This document shows, piece after piece, positions 9,010 through 18,636 of a DNA stretch of 44,832 bases. Positions within the stretch are counted from its first letter, which is position 1, and each line of letters starts with the position of its first letter. The position numbers and the translations under genes were made by a program. The stretch is from UBA10364 sp905182675 (GTDB taxonomy: Bacteria > Bacteroidota > Bacteroidia > Flavobacteriales > Schleiferiaceae). The stretch lies in assembly GCA_963933975.1 (NCBI GenBank), contig CAWVWE010000015.1:1-44832 (forward strand). The letters are read 5' to 3'. The notes beneath the pieces were generated by a model, which worked only from the letters and a program-made list of their open reading frames with translations, was not told the DNA's origin and searched no databases.

Positions 9010-10302
9010 ATGAGTTTCGAAGACCAAGAAGTCATCACCTTAGTAAAATCCTACGAATCATCTCTTAAAGATGGGCGCTTGCCGTACTTTGATGTGGAGG
9101 ATCTAGAGACTATAGTGAACTATTACCTCGATACAGGTTCTTACGAAAAAATGAAAGTGAGTTTAACCGATGCTCTTGAAGTTCACCCGAACTCATTAGT
9201 TTTTAAAATCAAGGAAATTCAACTGTTCATCGCATTAAAAGATTTTAAAAAAGCACAATCTAAACTTCATCTTTTAGAAGGTCTTGCGGACCAGCATGTC
9301 GAAGTACTTATTGCCAAGGCGACTCTAATGATGCACAAAGGAGATAAAAAAAACGCCTTAGCATTGTTAGATAATGCGCTGGACATCGCTGATGATCCGG
9401 TCGAGATTCTACAACAAATTGTTGACGCACATCTGAGTCAAGGCGAATATGGCTATGCAGCTGCAGCGTTGGAAAGACTTTGTGATATGGAAGATGATCT
9501 TGATGACACTTCCCTTTACCAACTTGCGCTTTGCCTAGATTTCACGCATGATTTTGAAAAGGGTATTGGTATTTTTAATCGACTTATCGAAAAAGAGCCT
9601 TACAATGCCTTACTGTGGTATCAAAAAGGTACTTTCTGGCTTAGGAAAAATAATGAATCGGAAGCAATTGAAGCCTTTAATTGGGCAACCACTGCGGATG
9701 ACACCTTCCACGCGGCATATTTCGAATTAGGCCGAATACACGAAGGAAAAGACAGACTTATAGATGCTCTAACAGCCTATAGACTGAGTATCAGTGAAGA
9801 CGTTCCTTCCGGTTATGTTCACTTTAGAATTGGCATGATAGAGCAAGAACTGGGCAGTCTAAGTGAGGCGCTACGTGAATTTAATATTGCCATCGACATT
9901 GAACCTGACATAGATGACGTTTTCTTGGAACGCGCTAATGTGCTCAATGCGCTCGACAGGCATATGGAGGCCATAGAAGATTACAAAAGAGTCTGGCTTG
10001 ATGAAAGTTTCAGCGTAGAAGATGTAATCGACTATGTAGAATGTTTAATTGAGACGGAGCAATTGAATAAAGCGATTATGATACTTCATAACGCTGTTGG
10101 TAGATTTGAGGGAAACGTGCAGTTAAAATTAGTCTTGGCCGGGTATTTATTCGCCACAGACGAATATTTGGAAGCTTCTCAAATTCTCGCTGAGTCCCTC
10201 AAATTAGATCCGTCTGCAGTTGTACTGTTTCAAGAATACTTCCCTGAGCTAATATCAAATAAGGAGATTACAAGTATTCTAGAACTTCTTCAAACCAACT
10301 AA
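9010..10302 (+). CDS. Tetratricopeptide repeat protein
   Basis: Protein of 430 residues made almost entirely of helical TPR-type repeats. Examples are ALLWYQKGTFWLRKNNESEA and the following FHAAYFELGRIHEGKDRLID, and then VHFRIGMIEQELGSLSEA. There is no signal peptide or membrane segment, so it is a cytoplasmic scaffold or protein-binding adaptor. The composition is acidic at the start (FEDQEV). Its partner is unknown. It opens an operon: only one base separates its stop from the DUF368 gene, followed by aroE, DUF349 and uvrB. This gene order resembles one I recall from many Flavobacteriia, which suggests a conserved function with one of these neighbours. Confidence 0.87.
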   Translation: MSFEDQEVITLVKSYESSLKDGRLPYFDVEDLETIVNYYLDTGSYEKMKVSLTDALEVHPNSLVFKIKEIQLFIALKDFKKAQSKLHLLEGLADQHVEVLIAKATLMMHKGDKKNALALLDNALDIADDPVEILQQIVDAHLSQGEYGYAAAALERLCDMEDDLDDTSLYQLALCLDFTHDFEKGIGIFNRLIEKEPYNALLWYQKGTFWLRKNNESEAIEAFNWATTADDTFHAAYFELGRIHEGKDRLIDALTAYRLSISEDVPSGYVHFRIGMIEQELGSLSEALREFNIAIDIEPDIDDVFLERANVLNALDRHMEAIEDYKRVWLDESFSVEDVIDYVECLIETEQLNKAIMILHNAVGRFEGNVQLKLVLAGYLFATDEYLEASQILAESLKLDPSAVVLFQEYFPELISNKEITSILELLQTN

Positions 10303-10303
10303 A

Positions 10304-11215
10304 ATGCTTAAAAGTTATTTACGCCTTTTTCTCAAGGGCATGGCCATGGGCGCTGCAGATGTAGTACCCGGTGTAAGTGGCGGTACCATCGCTTTTATCA
10401 CAGGTATATATGAAGAGCTCATCAGCTCTATCAGTGCTATCAATATTCATGCTTTAAAGCTCTTGATGAAGGGACAATTCAAAAACGCCTGGAAATACGT
10501 AAACGGTAATTTTCTTGCGGTGTTGTTCGCTGGAGTTTTTACAAGCATAATGACATTGGCATCGCTGTTGACCTATTTGCTAGAGCATTTCCCTATTGTG
10601 GTATGGAGCTTTTTCTTTGGACTAGTGACTGCCAGTATATGGTTAGTTGGGCGTACTGTAAAGCAGTGGAATGTGATTACGGTAATGAGTTTCATCCTTG
10701 GTGCTGTCATCGCCTATGTGATTACGATTATTCCCGCATCTGATGGTGTAAGCGAACCATGGTACTTAATCCTTTGCGGAGCACTAGCGATATGTGCCAT
10801 GATCCTGCCTGGAATTAGTGGGAGTTTCATTTTACTATTGTTGGGCGCATACAGTACCGTACTTGCGGCGGTTTCAGAGAGAGAACTAAGTACGATTATG
10901 TACGTTGGTATCGGAGCTATCTTGGGACTTATATCCTTTACAAAGGCATTGAAGTGGATTTTTTCGAATTACTACAGCACCACCATAGCTGTGCTTAGTG
11001 GATTTCTTTTGGGATCCTTGAACAAGCTCTGGCCTTGGAAAGAAGTTCTAGAGTCTTTTACCAAGCATGAAGGAACTGCAAAAGAGGAAGTAGTTGCTAT
11101 TACTTCAATAAATCTATCACCCGGCCCGGAATGGCCTGTCGCATTGTTATGTGTATGTGCTGGTGGAGTATTGGTCCTGTTACTTGAGCGTTATGGCAAT
11201 AGAGAACGTGTATGA
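10304..11215 (+). CDS. popT: DUF368 family undecaprenyl-phosphate translocase
   Basis: Polytopic inner-membrane protein of 303 residues with about eight hydrophobic segments. It carries the family motif PGVSGGT at residues 22-28. A second, related PGISGS lies near residue 168, consistent with an internal inverted repeat. DUF368 proteins (PopT) have been shown in other bacteria to recycle the lipid carrier C55-phosphate across the inner membrane for peptidoglycan and other glycans. The function here is transferred by family membership. It sits between the TPR gene (1-base gap) and aroE (ATGA overlap). Confidence 0.85.
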   Translation: MLKSYLRLFLKGMAMGAADVVPGVSGGTIAFITGIYEELISSISAINIHALKLLMKGQFKNAWKYVNGNFLAVLFAGVFTSIMTLASLLTYLLEHFPIVVWSFFFGLVTASIWLVGRTVKQWNVITVMSFILGAVIAYVITIIPASDGVSEPWYLILCGALAICAMILPGISGSFILLLLGAYSTVLAAVSERELSTIMYVGIGAILGLISFTKALKWIFSNYYSTTIAVLSGFLLGSLNKLWPWKEVLESFTKHEGTAKEEVVAITSINLSPGPEWPVALLCVCAGGVLVLLLERYGNRERV

Positions 11216-11952
11216 TGAAATTGGGATTACTTGGTAACAAGATAACACATAGTTTAAGTCCTTTAATTTTTGAAAGGTTGTTCGACTTACATGAGGTTCA
11301 GGGGTCTTACACACTGTTTGAACGTAACGAATTCCGCGCAGAAGCCCTGATAGATTTTTTTAGTCTTCACGAACTTAGTGGGCTCAACGTAACCATGCCA
11401 TTTAAGTCTGATTTTATACACTCATTAAAAACCATTCATCCCAGTGCACAGCTGATTGGTGCCGTAAATACGATAGTTTTGGAGAATGGTGAGCTGGTTG
11501 GATACAATACAGATTATCATGGCATACAAAAGAGTTTATCGGTTTTAGGAAACCCACCCAAGTCTGCGCTGGTTTTCGGGAATGGTGGTGCTTCAAAAGC
11601 CGTCCAAAAAGTACTCCAGGACATGGATATCTCTTTTTCAGTAGTGGGCAGATCTACTGGCGACTATACCTTTAAATCATTACCTGACGATGTTGCAGCG
11701 CAGTCTAAGTGGTGGATAAATTGTACACCCGTTGGTTCTGAGGGTAATTCAGAGGATCTTTTACCCCTACCCTTTGGGATTTTAAACAAGGAATTCGCCA
11801 TCTTTGACCTAGTTTATAAACCAACGATCACCCCACTGATGAAAAAAGGACTTATTGCAGGTGCAGCAGTCCTTGGGGGAGAGTTAATGTTAACCGAGCA
11901 AGCGAAAAAAGCATGGGACTATTTCCAAGCCGCTTACTACAACAATATGTAG
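11212..11952 (+). CDS. aroE: Shikimate dehydrogenase
   Basis: NADPH-dependent enzyme of 246 residues that reduces 3-dehydroshikimate to shikimate in the chorismate pathway. The substrate site shows SLSP (residues 14-17) and the catalytic lysine K65 in NVTMPFK. N86 in GAVNT and D101 in YNTD are also present. The dinucleotide loop reads FGNGGASKAV. At 246 residues it is somewhat shorter than E. coli AroE, as is usual in Bacteroidota. Two ATG codons lie in tandem at the start, the first overlapping the upstream TGA. Chorismate feeds the men genes and the amidotransferase elsewhere in the window. Confidence 0.95.
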   Translation: MMKLGLLGNKITHSLSPLIFERLFDLHEVQGSYTLFERNEFRAEALIDFFSLHELSGLNVTMPFKSDFIHSLKTIHPSAQLIGAVNTIVLENGELVGYNTDYHGIQKSLSVLGNPPKSALVFGNGGASKAVQKVLQDMDISFSVVGRSTGDYTFKSLPDDVAAQSKWWINCTPVGSEGNSEDLLPLPFGILNKEFAIFDLVYKPTITPLMKKGLIAGAAVLGGELMLTEQAKKAWDYFQAAYYNNM

Positions 11953-13884
11953 ATGATGAATCAGGAAGAAATGGATCCTAAAGCTGAAGAGCAGACTACA
12001 CCGGAAACGATGGAGTCCAATGTTACTGAATCTGTCGCAACGGATACTGCGAATGTCGAAACTGAAGCAATTCAAATTGAAGAGGTAAAACCTGAGGAGA
12101 CAACATCTACAGAGGTCGCCACAGATAGCACTAAAGAGAGTGTAAAAACGATCGAAGCTGAGGAAGACCATGAGGAGCCTAAGGAGCAAAAATTATCTAT
12201 CCCTGATTTTGATCAATTAAGCATCGAAGATTCACTTGCGGTGATTAAGTCGCACATCAATGAATTTACACCTGTTCGTATCAAAGGGATTGTGGAAAAT
12301 GGTCGATCAGCAATCCTCCATGAACTCAACAAAGAGCAAGCATCTGTCAAAGAGGTTTATCTTGCTGAAGGAGGTAACATCATTGACTTCCACTTTGAGC
12401 AGCCATTGCGTAAGGAACTGGGAATTATCTATGGTACATATAGAGATGGATTACGTAATTACTACGCCGAACTAGAAGCACAATTAGTCAAAAATCTTAC
12501 TATAAAAGAGCACATCGTTGAAGAGATCAAGGCACTCCCTTTGATGAATGGAAGTGCAAAAGAAAAATATGATGCCTTCAAAGGACTACGCGAAAAATGG
12601 AATAATACGGGTTTAGTCCCTAAAGCCGACGCGCGCACTATTTGGGCAAATTATAACCACCACGTTGATAGTTTCTTTAATTTCCTTCGACTAGCGTATG
12701 ATCTTATTGATAAAGATTACCAGAATAATCTAAACGAGAAAATTGCATTAATTGAGGAGCTCGAAGCACATTCCACAGGTGCTATAAATCCTGAATTATT
12801 CCGTCTACTTCAAAAATCACACAGTCGTTGGAAAAGAATTGGTCCAGTACCTAGAGAGCAAAAAGAGCAAGTCTGGGACCGACTAAAAGCTGTCACAGCA
12901 GTCATTCATGAGAAACGGGATACTTACAATGAAACCTTAAAGGAGCTTAATGTTCTAAAGATTCAGGCGAAGAGAAATGTTGTAGACCAAATCACTGCAT
13001 TAAACCAATCTACGCCTTCGAAGCATAGTGGATGGCAAAAAGCCAGTAAAGCACTTGAAGTACTTCGTGGAGAATTTAAAACTATAGGTTTCGTAAAGAG
13101 CCAAGAAAACGACCTTGTTTGGGAGGACTATAAAGTGGCCCAAAGAGAATTTAACCGCTTAAAAAATGTTTTCTACAAAGAAGAGAAAGCTGTTCAACGT
13201 GAAAATCTCAGCAAAAAAGAAGCCCTTGTAGCATTGGCTCAAAGCCTCAAGGATAATGACAATTTTGCAGAGACGGCTTCTGCGCTCAAAAAAGCACAGG
13301 CGGATTGGAAAATCTCAGGGTATGTTCCAAAAAAGGAAGGCGACCGATTATGGGAGTTATTCCGTTCAGCGTGTAACGACTTTTTTGATAAAATGAACGG
13401 TGAGCGCAAGGCTAAATCTGAAAATTTCTCTGCAGCAATCAAAGTTAAGGAGGAGAAGTTAACAGAGATTAAAACTCGTGAGATCACTTCTGTAGAAGAG
13501 GCGGTAGGTCTTAGCGAGGAATGGTCTGAATTAGGTGCGGGGAATAGAAAACTTGACGCTGCCTTTGACAAGATGCTGGAAGAAAAGCTAAAAGGATTAG
13601 GATTAAGTAAAGAAGATCTAGAGAGTACCTTATTTACAGCTAAAGTAAAAGCACTCGTTGAAGCGGATAACCAAGAAGGGCTCTTATACCAGCGCAATTG
13701 GTTAAGAGATCAAATGGAACACACAAAAAAAGAATTGAACCAGTTAGAAAATAATCTTTTATTCTTTTCTAATTCTAAGGGCAACCCGCTTTTAGAAGCA
13801 GCTGAAGCTAGTATTCATGTTCAAAAAACAAGAGTGGCTCACCTAACATCGTTGCGTAAACGTTTCAATAGCTTATTGAAGTAA
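11953..13884 (+). CDS. DUF349 repeat protein
   Basis: Protein of 643 residues with an acidic, low-complexity N-terminus (about 1-75, rich in Glu and Thr). A long helical body follows with at least four DUF349 repeats, near residues 211, 289, 370 and 448. Each carries a signature of W, then G-x-V-P or a similar turn, then W/F (for example KWNNTGLVPK, RWKRIGPVPR, EFKTIGFVKS, DWKISGYVPK). Coiled coil is likely throughout. No signal peptide is present. The biochemical role of DUF349 proteins is not settled. It begins immediately after the aroE stop, with no gap, and uvrB follows after 4 bases, so it is co-transcribed. Confidence 0.9.
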   Translation: MMNQEEMDPKAEEQTTPETMESNVTESVATDTANVETEAIQIEEVKPEETTSTEVATDSTKESVKTIEAEEDHEEPKEQKLSIPDFDQLSIEDSLAVIKSHINEFTPVRIKGIVENGRSAILHELNKEQASVKEVYLAEGGNIIDFHFEQPLRKELGIIYGTYRDGLRNYYAELEAQLVKNLTIKEHIVEEIKALPLMNGSAKEKYDAFKGLREKWNNTGLVPKADARTIWANYNHHVDSFFNFLRLAYDLIDKDYQNNLNEKIALIEELEAHSTGAINPELFRLLQKSHSRWKRIGPVPREQKEQVWDRLKAVTAVIHEKRDTYNETLKELNVLKIQAKRNVVDQITALNQSTPSKHSGWQKASKALEVLRGEFKTIGFVKSQENDLVWEDYKVAQREFNRLKNVFYKEEKAVQRENLSKKEALVALAQSLKDNDNFAETASALKKAQADWKISGYVPKKEGDRLWELFRSACNDFFDKMNGERKAKSENFSAAIKVKEEKLTEIKTREITSVEEAVGLSEEWSELGAGNRKLDAAFDKMLEEKLKGLGLSKEDLESTLFTAKVKALVEADNQEGLLYQRNWLRDQMEHTKKELNQLENNLLFFSNSKGNPLLEAAEASIHVQKTRVAHLTSLRKRFNSLLK

Positions 13885-13888
13885 CCTT

Positions 13889-15898
13889 ATGGAGTTTAAA
13901 CTTCAAGCCCCGTTCTCGCCAATGGGTGATCAACCTACGGCGATAAACGATCTGGTAGAAGGCTTAAATAGTGGTGTTCGGGACCAAGTACTCCTCGGAG
14001 TCACCGGCTCCGGAAAAACCTTTACTGTAGCAAATGTAATTGAGCGCACACAACGACCGGCACTCATTCTTTGTCACAATAAAACTCTAGCTGCCCAGCT
14101 TTATGGGGAGATGAAAGAGTTTTTTCCAGAGAATGCCGTAGAATACTTCGTTAGTTATTATGATTACTATCAACCGGAGGCTTACGTTCCGAGTTCAGGC
14201 CTATACATAGAGAAGGATCTGAGTATCAATGACGAAATTGAAAAACTTAGACTCAGTACGACCTCTTCCCTCCTATCTGGGCGCAGAGATGTTATCGTTG
14301 TGGCTTCTGTGAGTTGTTTATATGGGATGGGGAACCCTGAAGCATTCAATAACTCTGTTGTTGACCTGAAGGTTGGCGACCAGATATCCAGACAAGCATT
14401 ACTACATCAATTTGTCAATGCGCTTTATTCCAGAACTACAGGAGAATTTAAACGTGGTTCTTTTCGTGTAAAAGGAGATACTATAGATATTTTCCCGGCC
14501 TATGCAGAATCATTTTTTCGCATTAGTTTCTGGGGTGATGAAGTGGAAACCATCGAGCATATGGACCCCGTTAGTGGGCAGCGAATTGAACAAATGACCG
14601 AGATACGATTATTTCCCGCGAATCTATTTGTCACTGAGAAAGGTCAATTACAGCAGGCTATACATCATATACAGGATGATTTAATGTCTCAGGTTGATCA
14701 CTTCCGAGGAGTGGGTAGACCACTGGAAGCAAAAAGACTAGAGGAACGAACAAATTTTGACCTAGAGATGATCCGAGAGCTGGGGTATTGCTCTGGAATT
14801 GAAAACTATAGTCGTTATCTCGACGGCAGAGAGCCAGGGATACGTCCTTTCTGTCTTTTGGATTATTTCCCAGATGACTTCTTAATGATCGTCGACGAAA
14901 GTCACGTCACACTCCCCCAAGTAAAAGCCATGTATGGTGGAGATAGATCACGTAAAGAAAACCTTGTAGAGTATGGATTCAGACTTCCTGCAGCAATGGA
15001 TAACCGACCATTAAAGTTCGATGAGTTCGAAAAACTCAGAGGTCAAGCGATGTTTGTTAGTGCCACTCCTTCGGAATATGAATTGGAATTAAGTGGCGGA
15101 GTATATGCCGAACAGCTCATAAGGCCAACAGGATTACTTGATCCCATTATTGAGGTTCGACCAAGTGAAAATCAAGTAGATGATCTTATTGACGAAATCA
15201 ATAAACGGGTAGAGTTAGACGAACGAGTACTCATTACCACCCTGACCAAAAGGATGGCAGAAGAACTTACCAAATATTTTACGCGCTACGACATACGCTG
15301 TCGTTACATACACAGTGATGTAGATACACTAGAGCGGGTAGAAATCATGAGAGATCTGCGCCTAGGCGTCTTTGATGCCCTTATTGGGGTCAATTTATTA
15401 AGAGAAGGGCTTGATTTTCCGGAAGTAAGTCTAGTAGCCATACTAGATGCCGATAAAGAAGGGTTTCTAAGAAGTGAACGATCCTTAGTTCAAACTATAG
15501 GAAGAGCGGCTAGAAATGTTAATGGCTTGGCTATTCTCTACGCAGATAAAATCACCAATAGTATGCAGCGCACTATGGATGAGACAGGGCGCAGAAGAAT
15601 AAAACAAGATATATACAACAAAGCAAATGGCATCGTGCCGACCGCATTGATAAGAAGTAAAGAGTCCATTCTAGCCAAGTCCAGTGCAGTCCAGCGCAAT
15701 GTTGAGTATGAAGTAAGTAAAGTAAACCTTAAGGCTGCGGAAAAAGCGATGAACTACGCTACTCCAGAAGACCTAGAAACCAGTATACGAAAGATTCGTA
15801 AAGACATGGAGGTATCCGCAAAGAGTATGGATTTCATCGAGGCTGCAAGACTTAGAGACGTACTTATTGAGTTAGAAAGTAAACGCGAAAAGCGATAA
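13889..15898 (+). CDS. uvrB: UvrABC system protein B (excinuclease helicase subunit)
   Basis: Nucleotide excision repair protein of 669 residues that receives damaged DNA from UvrA and recruits UvrC. Visible features are Walker A GVTGSGKT (37-44) and the Tyr-rich damage-probing beta-hairpin (YFVSYYDYYQPEAYVP, about 86-101). The DESH helicase box lies near residue 336 (MIVDESHVTLPQ) and helicase motif VI in QTIGRAARN. The C-terminal UVR domain (FIEAARLRD) contacts UvrC. Length is normal. It is the fifth gene of the operon, so excision repair shares a transcript with shikimate and lipid-carrier genes. uvrA and uvrC are not in the window. Confidence 0.97.
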   Translation: MEFKLQAPFSPMGDQPTAINDLVEGLNSGVRDQVLLGVTGSGKTFTVANVIERTQRPALILCHNKTLAAQLYGEMKEFFPENAVEYFVSYYDYYQPEAYVPSSGLYIEKDLSINDEIEKLRLSTTSSLLSGRRDVIVVASVSCLYGMGNPEAFNNSVVDLKVGDQISRQALLHQFVNALYSRTTGEFKRGSFRVKGDTIDIFPAYAESFFRISFWGDEVETIEHMDPVSGQRIEQMTEIRLFPANLFVTEKGQLQQAIHHIQDDLMSQVDHFRGVGRPLEAKRLEERTNFDLEMIRELGYCSGIENYSRYLDGREPGIRPFCLLDYFPDDFLMIVDESHVTLPQVKAMYGGDRSRKENLVEYGFRLPAAMDNRPLKFDEFEKLRGQAMFVSATPSEYELELSGGVYAEQLIRPTGLLDPIIEVRPSENQVDDLIDEINKRVELDERVLITTLTKRMAEELTKYFTRYDIRCRYIHSDVDTLERVEIMRDLRLGVFDALIGVNLLREGLDFPEVSLVAILDADKEGFLRSERSLVQTIGRAARNVNGLAILYADKITNSMQRTMDETGRRRIKQDIYNKANGIVPTALIRSKESILAKSSAVQRNVEYEVSKVNLKAAEKAMNYATPEDLETSIRKIRKDMEVSAKSMDFIEAARLRDVLIELESKREKR

Positions 15899-15918
15899 CA
15901 TCATTAATCTAGTAGGAT

Positions 15919-16650
15919 ATGATCTTTTTCAACTTAGGGCTTGGAATTCTTTTTATTTCGCTTGGATTTATTGTAACCGAGGCTAACGCGGGTATCCTAC
16001 TTAGTGGATACAATACCATGTCTAAGGATGACCAGGCTAAGTTTCCTCTAAAGGAATATCTGGGTAGATTCAGACAATTCCACCTCTATTTTGGAATATC
16101 CTTCATTACCATAGGTACACTAATTGGTCTATTTTGGAATAAAGATGTACTCGTTTACCATATTGGAATTACTCCCATTATAGCCTACTTGTTGTTTTTT
16201 ATAAAAACAAAAGACATCGACAAGTCTTCAAGCAGTTCAACTAAGGTTCAAGCAAAAATTGGCGCGGGCGTTTTGCTCGCTACTCTGATATTTGTAATCA
16301 TTTTATTTGTGTGGTCTGAAAGGAAATCAAGCATGCAGATGTATAAGGATGAAGTTTCTATTTCAGGACCTTACGGATTAACTATTCCCTTTGCTGAAAT
16401 GGATTCTATATTATTACTTGAGAAAATCCCTAAGATAAGATTACGTCTGAACGGGATATCCACGAGCAACGTCTCAAAAGGTAAATTTAAAGGAGCGGGT
16501 CAAAGTAGATACCATTTGTTACTGGACAAACCTTACAAACAAGCCGTAATCATTTATAGGTCCAAGGACATTCCAGTAATTATTTCGCTTGATCAAGTTG
16601 AAGAAGAAGAACTCTATATCTCTTTGAAAGAGAAATTAGAAGCGCTATAG
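15919..16650 (+). CDS. DUF3784 membrane protein with PH-like C-terminal domain
   Basis: Protein of 243 residues with four hydrophobic segments, near residues 2-20, 52-72, 76-95 and 112-132. The segment GYNTMSKDDQAKF after the first helix is the DUF3784 signature. The soluble C-terminal part (about 145-243) has alternating beta strands and an ISGPYGLTIPFAEMD start, resembling bacterial PH domains; this is fold-level inference. Function unknown. It follows uvrB by 20 bases and is probably the last gene of that operon. Its stop shares the palindrome CTATAG with the stop of the convergent glycosyltransferase gene. Confidence 0.75.
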   Translation: MIFFNLGLGILFISLGFIVTEANAGILLSGYNTMSKDDQAKFPLKEYLGRFRQFHLYFGISFITIGTLIGLFWNKDVLVYHIGITPIIAYLLFFIKTKDIDKSSSSSTKVQAKIGAGVLLATLIFVIILFVWSERKSSMQMYKDEVSISGPYGLTIPFAEMDSILLLEKIPKIRLRLNGISTSNVSKGKFKGAGQSRYHLLLDKPYKQAVIIYRSKDIPVIISLDQVEEEELYISLKEKLEAL

Positions 16651-17658
16651 TTGTATTCCCTTTGAGTTACCTCTTACGAATACCTCCCAGAAATTCCGAG
16701 CAAAACCCCAGCCATATCCTGCATTCATGGTCTTTGTAGTCTTTATGACAAGCAAGGCAACAGATAGATTTTCTTTGAACAAGGCGGCAAAGAATACCAC
16801 CGACATATAGACTATATAACCTACAAAAGGAAGCAGCGTCCAGGGAATTCCGGTATATAAATAAGATAGGGCCAGTAGTAAACTAATCCTTCTGTACATG
16901 GTAAAGAGTAATGGAAAAAGATGGGTGATTTTTAAATTGCCTGCATGCGCTTTAGCTAAAAGAGGACGAGCTGCACCAAACCTAAATACCTGACGTCGAA
17001 ACTGACCGATTGATGTTCTTCTTTTGTGGTAAACAAAAGCGGACTCAATGAAAGCACTATGGGCTCCACGGGCAATAAGCCGTATACTTAACTCAACATC
17101 CTCACCACAGATGAAATTCTCATCATACCCACCTACACTTTTGAATAATTCCGATTGTATACCCATATTGAAACCACGCGGATGGTAAGCCGTGAGCGAA
17201 CTTTTTCCTCCTCGTATTCCTCCTGTAGTCAAAAAAGATGTCATCGAGAAACTGATCGCTTTTTGCAGGTCCGTAAAATCCTGAGAAGCAGCATCAGGTC
17301 CTCCAAACAGGTTTACATCCTTGTGGTTGTCTAAAAAGCTTTCTATAGATTTTAAATAACCGCTGGGAATAATACAATCTGAATCTAAAAAGATAAAGAA
17401 TTCAGCCGTAGCTAGATTTGCGGCTCTATTGCGCGCATCTGAAACAGGTAAAAATTCCTCGTAGTAAATTTCTAAAGGTAATTTTGATAAAAAGGGTGCT
17501 AATAACGGCCTTAACTCATCTCCTGGTGTACCGTCTCCTAAAATAACCTCGAATTTCTCTTGTGGATAATCTAATTCTACCAGGCTTTGCAAGAATTCAG
17601 TGACCTCCTCAGGTCTTTTGAAAGTAGGGGAAATCAGAGCAAACTTGGGATTTGACAT
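16645..17658 (-). CDS. Family 2 glycosyltransferase, membrane-associated
   Basis: Protein of 337 residues with a GT-A domain. The nucleotide-binding start is ALISPTFKRPEE, the metal-binding DxD is D92-S-D94 in FLDSDCIIPSG, and the acceptor-side acidic pair is E186-D187 in CGEDVEL. Two or three hydrophobic stretches at about 245-300 indicate membrane association. The sugar and acceptor cannot be read from sequence; a role in surface polysaccharide or lipid glycosylation is likely. Its ATG overlaps the stop of the upstream glycosyltransferase by one base, so the two are co-translated. Confidence 0.85.
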   Translation of the reverse strand: MSNPKFALISPTFKRPEEVTEFLQSLVELDYPQEKFEVILGDGTPGDELRPLLAPFLSKLPLEIYYEEFLPVSDARNRAANLATAEFFIFLDSDCIIPSGYLKSIESFLDNHKDVNLFGGPDAASQDFTDLQKAISFSMTSFLTTGGIRGGKSSLTAYHPRGFNMGIQSELFKSVGGYDENFICGEDVELSIRLIARGAHSAFIESAFVYHKRRTSIGQFRRQVFRFGAARPLLAKAHAGNLKITHLFPLLFTMYRRISLLLALSYLYTGIPWTLLPFVGYIVYMSVVFFAALFKENLSVALLVIKTTKTMNAGYGWGFARNFWEVFVRGNSKGIQL

Positions 17659-18623
17659 TAGTCTAAACCAATTTTAGCATCAACTGTATAATCATGCTTT
17701 TTTGTACTTACACGTAATAACAATTCTGCCATAAAACCAACAGCGAAAAGCTGAACGCCTAAAATAGTTAAGGTCAAGAGAATATAAAACAGTGGGTTTT
17801 CGGTGATCAGCCCAACCTCCATACCCTGACTTAGCGAATACAATTTAAAACCTCCTAAGTAAGCGAGCAAGGCTACTGACAGCAAAAACATCAATGAACC
17901 CGCGGCACCGAAAAAGTGCATGGGCCTTCTCCCGAACTTGCCCATGACTGCTAGAGTACCAAGGTCAAGAAAACCGTTAACGAATCTGTCTAAACCAAAT
18001 TTCGTTGTGCCGTATTTGCGAGCCTGGTGCTGAACAACCTTCTCTCCAATCCTATCAAAACCCTTGTTTTTAGCCAGGAATGGAATATACCGGTGCATCT
18101 CACCATAAATTTCCACATTCTGAACCACCTCTAACCGATAGGCCTTCAAACCACAGTTAAAGTCATTTAATTTTATCTTAGAAATCCTACGCGTTGCAGC
18201 GTTGAATAACTTTGTCGGTAAAGTTTTTGTGATGGGATCGTATCGCTTTTGCTTCCAACCAGAAACTAAATCATAATGATCCTCTAGGATCATTCTCCTT
18301 AATTCAGGTAATTCCTCTGGACTGTCCTGCAAGTCGGCATCCATAGTTACGACCACTTCGCCCGTACAAGCCTTGAAACCTTGATTTAAACCAGCGCTTT
18401 TGCCCTGGTTCTTCCGGAATGAAATGGCCTTAACATGAGGATTTCGTTGACGCAAACCTTCTATAACGGACCAGCTGTTATCCGTAGAGCCATCATTAAC
18501 GAAGATGATCTCGTAGCTGTACGACTCGCGCTCCATCACTCGTGCAATCCAATCCGTTAATTCCGGAAGGCTTTCCTCCTCATTAAAAAGAGGTATGACT
18601 ATACTTAGGTCGAGTTTAAACAT
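17658..18623 (-). CDS. Family 2 glycosyltransferase, polyprenyl-phosphate sugar transferase type
   Basis: Protein of 321 residues starting at the ATG at 18623 (a TTG one codon upstream is rejected). The GT-A domain opens LSIVIPLFNEEESLPEL, has FVNDGSTD, and carries the DxD at D95-A-D97 in MDADLQD. Two C-terminal transmembrane helices (about 230-255 and 270-298) give the GtrB/ArnC/DPM1-like layout. Such enzymes load a sugar onto polyprenyl phosphate at the cytoplasmic face of the membrane. It lies 13 bases downstream of the DUF4199 gene and just upstream of a second glycosyltransferase, a pairing that suggests one glycan pathway. Confidence 0.88.
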   Translation of the reverse strand: MFKLDLSIVIPLFNEEESLPELTDWIARVMERESYSYEIIFVNDGSTDNSWSVIEGLRQRNPHVKAISFRKNQGKSAGLNQGFKACTGEVVVTMDADLQDSPEELPELRRMILEDHYDLVSGWKQKRYDPITKTLPTKLFNAATRRISKIKLNDFNCGLKAYRLEVVQNVEIYGEMHRYIPFLAKNKGFDRIGEKVVQHQARKYGTTKFGLDRFVNGFLDLGTLAVMGKFGRRPMHFFGAAGSLMFLLSVALLAYLGGFKLYSLSQGMEVGLITENPLFYILLTLTILGVQLFAVGFMAELLLRVSTKKHDYTVDAKIGLD

Positions 18624-18636
18624 CAATATTTAATTC

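Noticed and set aside
11890..12189. 99-codon minus-strand frame over the aroE-DUF349 junction
   Set aside because: Antisense to two coupled genes; the Phe/Leu/Arg-rich translation reflects the acidic N-terminus on the other strand.
13239..13697. 152-codon open frame antisense to the DUF349 gene
   Set aside because: Shadow of a highly helical, Lys/Glu-rich coding sequence; the Ser/Phe-rich translation shows no family features.
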